From the NCBI GenBank assembly GCA_030688365.1, contig JAUYIE010000021.1, forward strand, positions 32,082-96,081: a DNA stretch of 64,000 nt, written 5' to 3'. The DNA comes from a bacterium (GTDB lineage: Bacteria > Patescibacteria > ABY1 > JACQRZ01). The notes beneath the pieces are model-generated. The model was not told where the DNA came from. It did not search any database and worked only from the letters and a program-made list of their open reading frames with translations. Shown piece after piece: positions 17,024-25,201 of the stretch (position 1 is its first letter; each line of letters starts with the position of its first letter). The position numbers and the translations under genes are program-made.

Positions 17024-18583
17024 ATGAAACCATTTTTAAAACAACCCATTCCCACACAGCCCGGTTGTTATTTAATGAAAGATAAAGACAGTACAGTGTT
17101 ATATGTGGGAAAAGCGAAAAACCTGCAAAAGCGGGTAGCTTCATATTGGCGCGCGACTGACGAAAAGACCGTCGCGTTGGTATCCGAAATATCTGACATT
17201 GAGTTTATTATCACTGGCAATGAGGTGGAGGCGTTGATTTTGGAAGCGCAACTTATAAAAAAATATCATCCGCATTATAATATTGACCTCAAGGACGGTC
17301 AGCGATATGCGTTTTTGAAACTCACAAAAGAAGAATATCCTCGTCTGCAAGTCGCTCGCGCGGTGAAAAATGATGGCAAATATTTTGGCCCGTTTCCTTC
17401 AGGAGGTGCTCGAACGGCGGCCATGAACGCGGCGAACAAGATTTTTGGCCTCTGTAAATACCGTGGGCTCAAAAAGCCGTGCTTGCGGTATCATCTCGGA
17501 TATTGTCGTGGTGCATGTGCGGGCCTGATTTCAAAAGAAGAATACGGCGAGATCATCAAAGATGTTGAACGCTTTTTTAATGGCGAATATGCAATATTGA
17601 TCAAGAAAATACACGAGCAAATGGCAGATGCATCAAAAGCAGAGCAGTTTGAAAAAGCAAAAATGTATCGAGATCAACTTCTTAATCTTGAAAAGCTTCA
17701 AGATCAGAGTGTTTCACGACCAAAGTCGTATGATCAAGATGTGGTAAATTATGTTGTGATGGGTGCAAGTATGATTGTGCAGTTGTTTCACTTCGATAAA
17801 GGGATTATTTCTGGACGCAAAGAATATACTTTTGATTTGGATACGTTGATAGTGCAAACACCTCAAGACGCACTGGGTAGTTTTTTACGACAGTATTATG
17901 CGAGTCACAATGTACCGCAAGAGATTGTTGTACCTGATGTATTGCCTGAACAAAAAATCATTGAAGCATTTTTGGTTCATATCGCCGGACGCAAAGTCGT
18001 ATTGACGGTACCGACACGAGGTTTGAAGAAAAAACTACTTGCAATGGTGAAAGAAAATTTGACAGTTGGTTTGGGGCAAGGCGGTGGGCAATTGTATGAA
18101 CTCAAAACCGCGTTGAAACTGGATATACTACCAAAGACCATCAATTGTGTTGATATTTCACATTTGGGCGGAACAGAGATGGTCGGTTCGTTGGTACAGT
18201 TTCATAATGGCGCGTCAGCGAAGGGGCAATATAGGAAATTTATTATAAAGCATGGCAAAGGGAATAATGACTTTGCGTCTATGGAGGAAGTGTTGACGCG
18301 TTACTTGGAACGCATGAAAGAAAAGAAAGAAACACTGCCAGATCTATTTGTCGTGGATGGGGGACGAGGACAACTTAATATTGCTATACGCGTATTCGGT
18401 GTGCACGGGATAGATATCCCATTGATCGGTCTTGCGAAACGACTTGAAGAAATATATGTCTCATGGGCGAAATTGCCATTGCGTTTACCGCCAAAAAGCC
18501 CTGCACTTCAGTTACTCCGCGCTCTCCGTGACGAAGCGCACCGATTCGCGATTACATTTCAGAGGAAGAGGAGGAGAGCTTAG
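17024..18583 (+). CDS. uvrC: UvrABC system protein C, lacking the C-terminal HhH domain
   Basis: 519 aa, about 70-90 shorter than typical UvrC. The N-terminal GIY-YIG nuclease (GCYLMKDKDSTVLYVGKAKN, residues about 14-33) makes the 3' cut. A UVR domain (FEKAKMYRDQLLNLE, about 208) binds UvrB. The RNase H-like 5' nuclease has INCVDISHLGG (Asp about 378), LFVVDGGRGQL (about 443-453) and RDEAHRFAITF near the end. The protein stops right after QRKRRRA, where most UvrC proteins continue into a tandem helix-hairpin-helix DNA-binding domain. TATACT is at 16990. I see no frameshift remnant: the minus-strand gene starts its 3' end 12 bp later. Confidence 0.93.
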   Translation: MKPFLKQPIPTQPGCYLMKDKDSTVLYVGKAKNLQKRVASYWRATDEKTVALVSEISDIEFIITGNEVEALILEAQLIKKYHPHYNIDLKDGQRYAFLKLTKEEYPRLQVARAVKNDGKYFGPFPSGGARTAAMNAANKIFGLCKYRGLKKPCLRYHLGYCRGACAGLISKEEYGEIIKDVERFFNGEYAILIKKIHEQMADASKAEQFEKAKMYRDQLLNLEKLQDQSVSRPKSYDQDVVNYVVMGASMIVQLFHFDKGIISGRKEYTFDLDTLIVQTPQDALGSFLRQYYASHNVPQEIVVPDVLPEQKIIEAFLVHIAGRKVVLTVPTRGLKKKLLAMVKENLTVGLGQGGGQLYELKTALKLDILPKTINCVDISHLGGTEMVGSLVQFHNGASAKGQYRKFIIKHGKGNNDFASMEEVLTRYLERMKEKKETLPDLFVVDGGRGQLNIAIRVFGVHGIDIPLIGLAKRLEEIYVSWAKLPLRLPPKSPALQLLRALRDEAHRFAITFQRKRRRA

Positions 18584-18595
18584 TATTTGTAGGAT

Positions 18596-18994
18596 TTATT
18601 TACCAGCTTTTTCCAAAATGCTCTGGAGTTCATTTTTACTAAAATCATGATTCATATAATGTTCTTTGCCAGAAAAGATATCTGCCACAAACATCCTCGG
18701 ATCTGCACCATGCGTTTTAATAATTGCTTTCGCGGCTTTGTTTTTTGATATGTAAGAGTGAAAATCACTAGGTGACAGGCCTTCTCTATGTGCTTGATCC
18801 TGGTCAAATCCGCTTTTTGTATAGCCTATTTTTTGCATTTCGTCTTCTGTGAGACGTAGTGCTTCCGGAGACGATACTTCGTCATAGCCTAGTTTTGTGG
18901 TTATATCTTTTAGCCATTCTAATGATTCTTCTTTATCCTTTAGTCTTTCTTCATCCATTTGATGCACTTTTTCAGGTGACCATGTACCTTCCAT
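18596..18994 (-). CDS. Hypothetical soluble protein (132 aa)
   Basis: A charged, mostly helical protein (begins MEGTWSPEKVHQMDEERLKD) with no signal peptide or membrane segment and no recognised domain. The middle has LTEDEMQKIGYTKSGFDQ and the C-terminal half has AIIKTHGADPRMFVADIFSG. It converges on uvrC with 12 bp between stop codons and has about 240 bp of non-coding DNA upstream. Codon use looks like that of its neighbours, so I consider it real. Confidence 0.6.
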   Translation of the reverse strand: MEGTWSPEKVHQMDEERLKDKEESLEWLKDITTKLGYDEVSSPEALRLTEDEMQKIGYTKSGFDQDQAHREGLSPSDFHSYISKNKAAKAIIKTHGADPRMFVADIFSGKEHYMNHDFSKNELQSILEKAGK

Positions 18995-19237
18995 ATCTAC
19001 TTTGGTTATTAGTTATAGGGATATCAATATTTTACTACTCATATAATCCAACGCTTCATCTTTGGTAAATCTCTTCTCTCTTTCTCTCCTCTGTTTTTCC
19101 CATGGTGAATTTCTTGAAAAAGCAATATTTTCAACTATAAACACCAGAATAGCTTCCTGATCTTTGAAATAGAGTTTTTACCGTCTCTGATAGCACATAG
19201 CATATAGTGATGGGTATGTGTAAACCGTAACTTTTTC

Positions 19238-19570
19238 TTAAAACGCAATGCCATGTTCTCGCACAGCCGATGGTATGGTCATGTATTTGTTGGCAATATC
19301 CTTTTTTGCAACGAGATGGGTCTCAAAACGAGGGTCTACTCCATGAGCTAATATATACACTTTGCGCATCAACGTATCATAATTTTTCTTAGTAAGTGTA
19401 GGTACTACCACCGCGACATCAATATCGCTTTCTGGAAAAGCGTTGCCTTTTGCTCGACTGCCAAAGAGATAATAATCAGATACGATAATACTTTCCTGTT
19501 TCATGCGTTTTTTCATCGCAAGAAGCTGTTTCTTTATTTCAGGATCTATTTGCTTCCTTTTTGTAGCCAT
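19238..19570 (-). CDS. MNT-type minimal nucleotidyltransferase (HEPN partner)
   Basis: 110 aa. It has the nucleotidyltransferase signature GSRAKGNAFPESDIDVAVV: the GS motif followed by D-x-D metal ligands. Minimal nucleotidyltransferases of this kind pair with HEPN proteins. In characterised systems the transferase adds AMP to the HEPN RNase and neutralises it. The gene overlaps the end of the upstream HEPN gene by 25 bp, so expression is tightly linked. Confidence 0.85.
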   Translation of the reverse strand: MATKRKQIDPEIKKQLLAMKKRMKQESIIVSDYYLFGSRAKGNAFPESDIDVAVVVPTLTKKNYDTLMRKVYILAHGVDPRFETHLVAKKDIANKYMTIPSAVREHGIAF

Positions 19571-19935
19571 ACAAAGTATTCATTTATTCGCTTCCACCAG
19601 TACTCTGCTATTTCTGGTGTAGTTGTTTTACGTAACAGAGCTTTTTCTTCCGGATAACGACCCTCAATATTAAAAAGGTTAATTTGGAGCAGGCCTTCCT
19701 CTTGTTCTTTGCGCAATTCAATATGGGCTTTGTGGGCAAGTTGGGCTAGGTCATGAGTATAAGGCGCGTTTGCTTCGCCATATTCTATGACAAGACTTTT
19801 GAGGAGTTTTTCCAACGCAAGGTGTCCAAAAAAGAGTGCATGATCAAAACGCTTTGTTTTCATGAGATAACCGGCGGTCTCCAGCGCATCTTTTGCGCCT
19901 TCTCGCCAGTGTTTGATAAGCTCTTTTTGTGACAT
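19546..19935 (-). CDS. HEPN-domain protein paired with MNT
   Basis: 129 aa, all helical. HALFFGHLALEKLLKSL, then THDLAQLA and a later GRYPEEKA, match the classic HEPN domain (PF05168 type). I do not see the canonical R-x4-6-H RNase motif of HepT toxins, so RNase activity is doubtful or uses other residues. It is first in a two-gene minus-strand operon with the MNT gene. A promoter-like TTACAG / TATGAT pair lies just upstream. Confidence 0.8.
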   Translation of the reverse strand: MSQKELIKHWREGAKDALETAGYLMKTKRFDHALFFGHLALEKLLKSLVIEYGEANAPYTHDLAQLAHKAHIELRKEQEEGLLQINLFNIEGRYPEEKALLRKTTTPEIAEYWWKRINEYFVWLQKGSK

Positions 19936-19958
19936 AGATACTGTTTCTCATTACCATA

Positions 19959-19986
19959 ATCATATCGTGTTTCGATGATACTGTAA
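19959..19986 (-). promoter_or_regulatory. Promoter of the HEPN-MNT operon
   Basis: Read on the minus strand: TTACAG (complement of 19981-19986), 16-bp spacer, TATGAT (complement of 19959-19964). It lies 23 bp before the HEPN start codon. Confidence 0.45.
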
Positions 19987-20076
19987 ATGATCTGTAGTAA
20001 ATGTCTAAACTCCGAATAGAAATCTCACACGAAAGGTCACCTTGCCCAAACCCTCCTTATACGCTATTCTTATACG

Positions 20077-20082
20077 TATAGT
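20077..20082 (+). promoter_or_regulatory. -10 box for leaderless rsmI
   Basis: TATAGT lies 8 nt before the rsmI ATG at 20091, inside an alternating TATACGTATA sequence. No -35 is evident. A leaderless or near-leaderless transcript is predicted. Confidence 0.4.
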
Positions 20083-20090
20083 ATTCGCTT

Positions 20091-20777
20091 ATGTCTACTC
20101 TCTACGTTGTCGCGACGCCTATCGGAAACCTTGAAGATATCACTGTACGTGCAGTGCGTATTTTGAAAGAGGTAGACCTTATCTTATGCGAGGATACGCG
20201 CCATACAAAACAGTTGCTTACTCGGTATGAGATAAAAACACCTACTCAAAGCTATCATCAGCATTCCAGTGGCGGGAAAGTAAAAACGATTGTTGAGATG
20301 CTGGAATCAGGAAAAAATCTTGCCATGGTGTCAGATGCAGGGACGCCCGGTATCAACGATCCCGGAGTTTTGTTAGTGAAGGAACTTGTCACGCAGATGG
20401 ATGGGAATATCAATATCGTCCCTATCCCCGGAGCATCGGCGGTGATCACGGCGCTCTGTGTGTCCGGTTTTCCTTCGCATGAGTTTTCATATCTTGGTTT
20501 TGTACCTCATAAAAAAGGACGACAGACAATTTTTCAAACTATTGCTCAAAGTGAAACGACCACTGTTTTCTATGAATCATCTCATCGCATCATGAAGACG
20601 TTGGATGCATTGGGATCAGTGTTAGAACCGACACGTCAGCTCATCGTATGTCGAGAATTGACCAAACTACATGAAACTATGTATCGCGGTACTTGTGCCA
20701 CGGTTATTGAATCTCTTAAAAAAACTTCTACAAAAGGAGAATTTGTTATTATCATAGCACCCCGTTCGTGGGGCTAA
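20091..20777 (+). CDS. rsmI: 16S rRNA 2'-O-ribose methyltransferase RsmI (C1402)
   Basis: 228 aa tetrapyrrole-methylase-fold enzyme that uses SAM to methylate the ribose of 16S C1402. Diagnostic segments: LYVVATPIGNLEDITVRA (residues 4-21), ILCEDTRHTK, MVSDAGTPGINDPG (about 80-93) and PIPGASAVITAL. It ends at TKGEFVIII, about 50-60 residues earlier than E. coli RsmI, so the small C-terminal domain is missing. It is followed after 9 bp by a membrane protein and then metG on the same strand. Confidence 0.93.
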   Translation: MSTLYVVATPIGNLEDITVRAVRILKEVDLILCEDTRHTKQLLTRYEIKTPTQSYHQHSSGGKVKTIVEMLESGKNLAMVSDAGTPGINDPGVLLVKELVTQMDGNINIVPIPGASAVITALCVSGFPSHEFSYLGFVPHKKGRQTIFQTIAQSETTTVFYESSHRIMKTLDALGSVLEPTRQLIVCRELTKLHETMYRGTCATVIESLKKTSTKGEFVIIIAPRSWG

Positions 20778-20786
20778 TCATATACT

Positions 20787-22148
20787 ATGGATTATTTTCC
20801 ACATATACCACTTATCCCACGTATCAAAGCAGTGGCGGTGCGTACTAATAAAACTGCTCTTGGACTGATTATACTACTTGGTTTAGTTGCTATCGGAGCA
20901 ATTTTTGTCATCAATGGCAAACAACCTGTCTCTATGAACGACACGATGACCATTCAACCTTCATTAAAGACATTATTAAAGAATGCAAATACCATCGCAA
21001 ATCCTCCTATTTATTATGCGTTACTTTCAGGACAGGATGGTGGGGATGTGCCAAAAGACAAAACATCTATTTATTTGCTCAACACTGCGCTGGATAAACC
21101 CGATACTCTTGTGGTGGAGCACAATGGTTGGTTACATTTTTATGATACAAACAAAATAGAACACACGTGGCTTGCATCGGTTACAAATAGTCTCTATATA
21201 ATCAAGCCGGATGAAAAGAAGATAGACACAGTGATTACTGCACCCGATGGTTTTGTGATTGATAGTGCTAAATTTTCTCATGATACAAAAAAAATTGCCT
21301 ACACGATCACTAATGAACGTATGCAAGACGACATGGTGACAGACTTCGTGAAGGCAGGTGAACTTTATATCTATGATATAAATTCAAAGGAAGCAACTAA
21401 AATCATGAGTCGTACTGATTTGGGTGTATACGAACCGGATACCCAGTCAAGTCGCACGGAGTTACTGGTAGATGCCTGGACGGCTGATGATACCAAAATA
21501 ATCGGGTCAATGCAGACAAGCGGACTTTCAGGTGTTATTGACGGTGAACGTTTTTATGTTGAGCTTACTGATAATAATATCGTAAAAAAAATTGACATCA
21601 CGCCCGTGGGTCATCGATTGGCTTCACTCTATAATGGAATAGTCAGTAATGATGGGCGATATATTGCATATCATTTTTGTCCCTCATTTGACTACGGACA
21701 TGATCCATATATTGATTTGGTGTGTCCAAAAGGAGAGGAGATCATGCTTGCTGATACAATGACAGGTCAAGCAAAAAGTGTGTACCAAAACTCCGATTTT
21801 GCTGATATTCTCGATAGTCATATATTACGCAATATCTACTCAATATATTGGATTGACGACGCCACTCTTGCATTTAGTACCACAAGTGGTATTTTCCAGA
21901 CAGGGATATCACGAGAAAAAGCCACATTGTTGTATCCTTTTGAGTGGAAATACGATCCTACAAAAAGTCTTATTGACAGGCCGAGTATCAGTGCGATATT
22001 TGGTGAGAATGTAATCATAACCACGCCAGAGACAGCAGTGACGGCCTTACAAGGGCACGCACTAATCAATCTCACAACAAAAAAGTTATTTGCGTTGCCG
22101 CCAACAGTGGCATCTGATTCATTGCTATTGCAATTTCTTTCCTACTAA
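20787..22148 (+). CDS. Membrane-anchored beta-propeller-like protein
   Basis: 453 aa with one transmembrane helix (about residues 29-49) and a large C-terminal domain. The domain shows repeated strand-turn segments resembling TolB/WD-type propeller blades: TSIYLLNTALDKPD, NSLYIIKPDEKKID, GELYIYDINSKEATKI, EIMLADTMTGQAKSV. It is probably exported and outward-facing. It lies between rsmI (9 bp) and metG (9 bp), an operon position that gives little functional hint. Confidence 0.6.
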   Translation: MDYFPHIPLIPRIKAVAVRTNKTALGLIILLGLVAIGAIFVINGKQPVSMNDTMTIQPSLKTLLKNANTIANPPIYYALLSGQDGGDVPKDKTSIYLLNTALDKPDTLVVEHNGWLHFYDTNKIEHTWLASVTNSLYIIKPDEKKIDTVITAPDGFVIDSAKFSHDTKKIAYTITNERMQDDMVTDFVKAGELYIYDINSKEATKIMSRTDLGVYEPDTQSSRTELLVDAWTADDTKIIGSMQTSGLSGVIDGERFYVELTDNNIVKKIDITPVGHRLASLYNGIVSNDGRYIAYHFCPSFDYGHDPYIDLVCPKGEEIMLADTMTGQAKSVYQNSDFADILDSHILRNIYSIYWIDDATLAFSTTSGIFQTGISREKATLLYPFEWKYDPTKSLIDRPSISAIFGENVIITTPETAVTALQGHALINLTTKKLFALPPTVASDSLLLQFLSY

Positions 22149-22157
22149 TTTTCTGTT

Positions 22158-23696
22158 ATGTCTGATAAAAAAACATTTTATATAACCACGCCGATTTATT
22201 ACGTCAATGATAAACCGCATATTGGTCATGCCTATACGTCTATCACTGGGGATGTGCTTGCGCGGTATCATCGCATGAAAGGCGATCAGGTTTTCTTTTT
22301 GATGGGGGTGGATGAAAATAGTCAAAAAAATGTTGAAGCGTTTGAAAAATCAGGGTGCGAGACATTGGAACAATATTTGGGTATACAAGCGGCCATTTGG
22401 CAACAGGCGTGGGATAGTATCAATATCACTAATGATGGGTTTATTCGTACCACCGAAGAACGCCACAAAATCGGCGTATACAAGTTTTTTGATTTGGTCA
22501 ATAAAAAAGGGGATATCTATAAAGGGCTATATAAAGGATACTACTGCAATGGCTGTGAAGAGTTTATTAAACAGTCAGACCTTCTTGATGGTGAAATATG
22601 TGCTATGCATAAAAAGAAAGTGGAGACGATTGAAGAAGAAAATTATTTTTTCTCTGCGTCAAAGTATAAAGATGCATTGCTGGCACATATAGAAAAGAAT
22701 CCTGATTTTATCCAACCAATCAGTCGTCGCAATGAAGTGGTAAATTATATAAAGGATCATTTTGGGGATGTAAGTATTTCTCGTCATTTTCAAGTTGCAA
22801 AATGTGGTATTCCTTTGCCGATAGATCCGGATCATGCCATCTATGTATGGTTTGATGCGCTGATAAACTACCTTACCGGGATTGGCTATGGTACTGACGA
22901 CGAGGCATTTGATGTATTGTGGCCTGCGAGTATGCATATCGTCGGTAAAGATATTCTCAAATTCCACTGTGCGTTATGGCCGGCAATGTTGATGTCTGCG
23001 GGGTTGCCACTTCCAGAAAAAGTATTTGCGCACGGATTTTTTACCATTGATGGAGATAGGATCGGCAAGTCATTGGGTAATGCCATTGACCCCGTAGAGT
23101 TATCTCGTACCTATGGTGTGGATACGGTACGATATTTCCTCATGCGTGAAATACCGTTTGGCGAAGATGGTGATTTTTCCTTTGAGCGTTTGAAAGAACG
23201 ATACGAAAGTGACTTAGCAAAAGGGTTAGGAAATTTTGCAAGTCGTGTACTCACACTGGCGGAAAAAGTAGATGAAAAAAGTCTTGATGATATCACCGGT
23301 CTGGATGACGAAGAAGCGCAACAGATGATTGTAAATGCATGGGAACAGTATGCAATAGGGATAGAAAAAGTGGCTCTTGATGACGTACTCAAAACAGTCT
23401 GGGAGTGTTTGCGTTGGGGGGATAAATATATAGAACAAAACAAACCATGGGCGTTGGCGAAAGAAGACCCTGAACATTTTGCTCAAACAATGGTATTATT
23501 ATTGGAGGTGCTTCGTCATATCAGCGCGATGGTGTATCCGTTTCTACCCGAGACCGCAGAAAAGTTGTGGAAATTGTTGGATATAGAGAGTCTGGAACGA
23601 TCGCATTCATCCGCACAGCTCATCAAATGGATCCCGGGGGCGGTCACCAAGCCCACAAAAGGCGTGCCGTTGTTTCCACCTATTGAACAACCATAA
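22158..23696 (+). CDS. metG: Methionyl-tRNA synthetase
   Basis: 512 aa class I synthetase. HIGH motif is literally HIGH at residues 21-24; the KMSKS loop appears as RIGKS (about 301-305). A CNGC pair and a later CAMH in the inserted domain (about 130-155) look like a one-zinc knuckle with Cys/His ligands. The anticodon-binding domain contains the usual WECLRWGDKYIEQNKPW. There is no C-terminal EMAP-like tRNA-binding extension. It charges initiator and elongator tRNA-Met. Confidence 0.97.
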   Translation: MSDKKTFYITTPIYYVNDKPHIGHAYTSITGDVLARYHRMKGDQVFFLMGVDENSQKNVEAFEKSGCETLEQYLGIQAAIWQQAWDSINITNDGFIRTTEERHKIGVYKFFDLVNKKGDIYKGLYKGYYCNGCEEFIKQSDLLDGEICAMHKKKVETIEEENYFFSASKYKDALLAHIEKNPDFIQPISRRNEVVNYIKDHFGDVSISRHFQVAKCGIPLPIDPDHAIYVWFDALINYLTGIGYGTDDEAFDVLWPASMHIVGKDILKFHCALWPAMLMSAGLPLPEKVFAHGFFTIDGDRIGKSLGNAIDPVELSRTYGVDTVRYFLMREIPFGEDGDFSFERLKERYESDLAKGLGNFASRVLTLAEKVDEKSLDDITGLDDEEAQQMIVNAWEQYAIGIEKVALDDVLKTVWECLRWGDKYIEQNKPWALAKEDPEHFAQTMVLLLEVLRHISAMVYPFLPETAEKLWKLLDIESLERSHSSAQLIKWIPGAVTKPTKGVPLFPPIEQP

Positions 23697-23723
23697 TCAA
23701 TAATCGTTTATATTGCTTGTCCT

Positions 23724-24308
23724 ATGAATACCATTGATCTCACGATCCTTATCGTTCTCGCTGTCTTTGCTTTACTCGGTCTTATAAAAGGATTTATTAG
23801 ACAAGTGGGATCATTGATTGGACTGTTCGTGGGGTTGTTTCTTGCAGGTAAGTTTGTATGGCCTGTTGCACAATATATTCGCGGTGGTTTTGCGCAATAT
23901 CCGGCTATTGCAGATCCGTTGTCATATTTGGTTGCTTTTTTTCTGATATTTTTTGTCGTGACAATTATTATCGGCATTTTAGTCAAGGCGGTTGATAAAG
24001 TGTTTAATTTGTTTGCTGTTTTACCATTTTTAAAAACTATCAATCGACTTGGTGGTGCGGTACTTGGATTGTTGGAAGGGGCATTTTTTGTCGCAGCAGT
24101 GGTGTATATATTGATTTCACTTCCCATCAATGTCGGTTTGACAGAAAAAATAAATACTACAACAACGGGTCGTTTTTTTTCCACATTTGCTTTAACAGTC
24201 AAACCCTTTTTGCCTGATCTATCTAAAATTGATTTGAGTAAGTTGTTGCCCCCCATGCAATTTACCGTTCCTGTTGGGGGTGATATACCAAAAGTGTTAG
24301 AAAAGTAA
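23724..24308 (+). CDS. CvpA-family membrane protein
   Basis: 194 aa with four hydrophobic helices (about residues 5-22, 28-47, 65-90, 104-126) in the CvpA arrangement. The start DLTILIVLAVFALLGLIKG matches the family pattern of an N-terminal helix ending in a G-x-x-K/R-G turn. E. coli CvpA is needed for colicin V export and envelope integrity; the function here is unknown. It is followed 12 bp later by the TatD-family gene. Confidence 0.75.
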   Translation: MNTIDLTILIVLAVFALLGLIKGFIRQVGSLIGLFVGLFLAGKFVWPVAQYIRGGFAQYPAIADPLSYLVAFFLIFFVVTIIIGILVKAVDKVFNLFAVLPFLKTINRLGGAVLGLLEGAFFVAAVVYILISLPINVGLTEKINTTTTGRFFSTFALTVKPFLPDLSKIDLSKLLPPMQFTVPVGGDIPKVLEK

Positions 24309-24320
24309 ACAGAACATTGT

Positions 24321-25127
24321 ATGGAAACTCCATGGATGATTGATACACATTGCCATCTGAATCTGGGACAATATAATGAGGACTATCAAACTATCATCGA
24401 CGATGCCTTAGAGCACAAGACTGCGATTATTATTCCCGGCTGTGATTTGGCGAGCAGTAAAAAGGGTGTAGAAATTACTACTGCGTATACAGGTAAACCA
24501 ATCTGGGCGGCAGTGGGTCAACATCCGACAGAAACAGGCGAAGAATGGGATGAAAAAGTGTATAGTGATCTTGCTCGGTCAGATTTCGTCGTTGCGATAG
24601 GGGAGATTGGTTTGGATTATTTTCATTTGCCACAAGATGCACTGGAGCGCGAACACGCGGTCATTGCGCAAAAAAAACTTTTGCAACAACAACTGGATTT
24701 GGCACATGAAGTCAAAAAGCCGGTGATTTTACATTGTCGGGACGCTCATGATGATTTGATAGAGATGCTGATAAAACAATATGGCGTTTGGACAAGTGAT
24801 CGCGAGCGGGGTGTGATACACTGTTTCACTGCAGGCATACGTGAAGCGCAAAGCTATCTTGATCTTGGTTTTTTGATTTCCTTTACCGGGATTGTGACGT
24901 TTACCAACGAATACGATGATGTTTTGAAAGATATACCTTTTGAAAAACTGATGTTGGATTCTGATGCGCCATTTTTATCACCTGTACCTCATCGAGGGAA
25001 AAGGAATCATCCTCGCTACGTAGAGTTTATTGCAAAAAAGATTGCAGAAGTGAAAGGTGTTACATTTGAAGCAGTTGTCATGCAAACAAGTAAAAATGCA
25101 CGACGATTATTTGAGATATCTTTTTGA
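24321..25127 (+). CDS. tatD: TatD-family metal-dependent hydrolase
   Basis: 268 aa, standard length for this TIM-barrel amidohydrolase-fold family. Metal ligands are visible: MIDTHCHLN (His residues about 10-12), GEIGLDYF (Glu about 93), ILHCRDAHDDL (His about 137), IHCFTAG (His about 162) and LDSDAPFL (Asp about 215). TatD enzymes act as DNases and proofreading 3'-5' exonucleases, and as D-aminoacyl hydrolase relatives. It ends the rsmI-metG-cvpA strand run. Confidence 0.92.
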   Translation: METPWMIDTHCHLNLGQYNEDYQTIIDDALEHKTAIIIPGCDLASSKKGVEITTAYTGKPIWAAVGQHPTETGEEWDEKVYSDLARSDFVVAIGEIGLDYFHLPQDALEREHAVIAQKKLLQQQLDLAHEVKKPVILHCRDAHDDLIEMLIKQYGVWTSDRERGVIHCFTAGIREAQSYLDLGFLISFTGIVTFTNEYDDVLKDIPFEKLMLDSDAPFLSPVPHRGKRNHPRYVEFIAKKIAEVKGVTFEAVVMQTSKNARRLFEISF

Positions 25128-25201
25128 TATCCACTTTTAAATAATTGTGGGGGGGTAAAAGAGTGGTATACTAAATGCGTACTTCCTATACTGTGGACAA
25201 G

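Noticed and set aside
18859..19068. 69-codon hydrophobic plus-strand ORF
   Set aside because: Antisense to the start of the 132-aa minus-strand gene; its hydrophobicity comes from the complement of charged codons.
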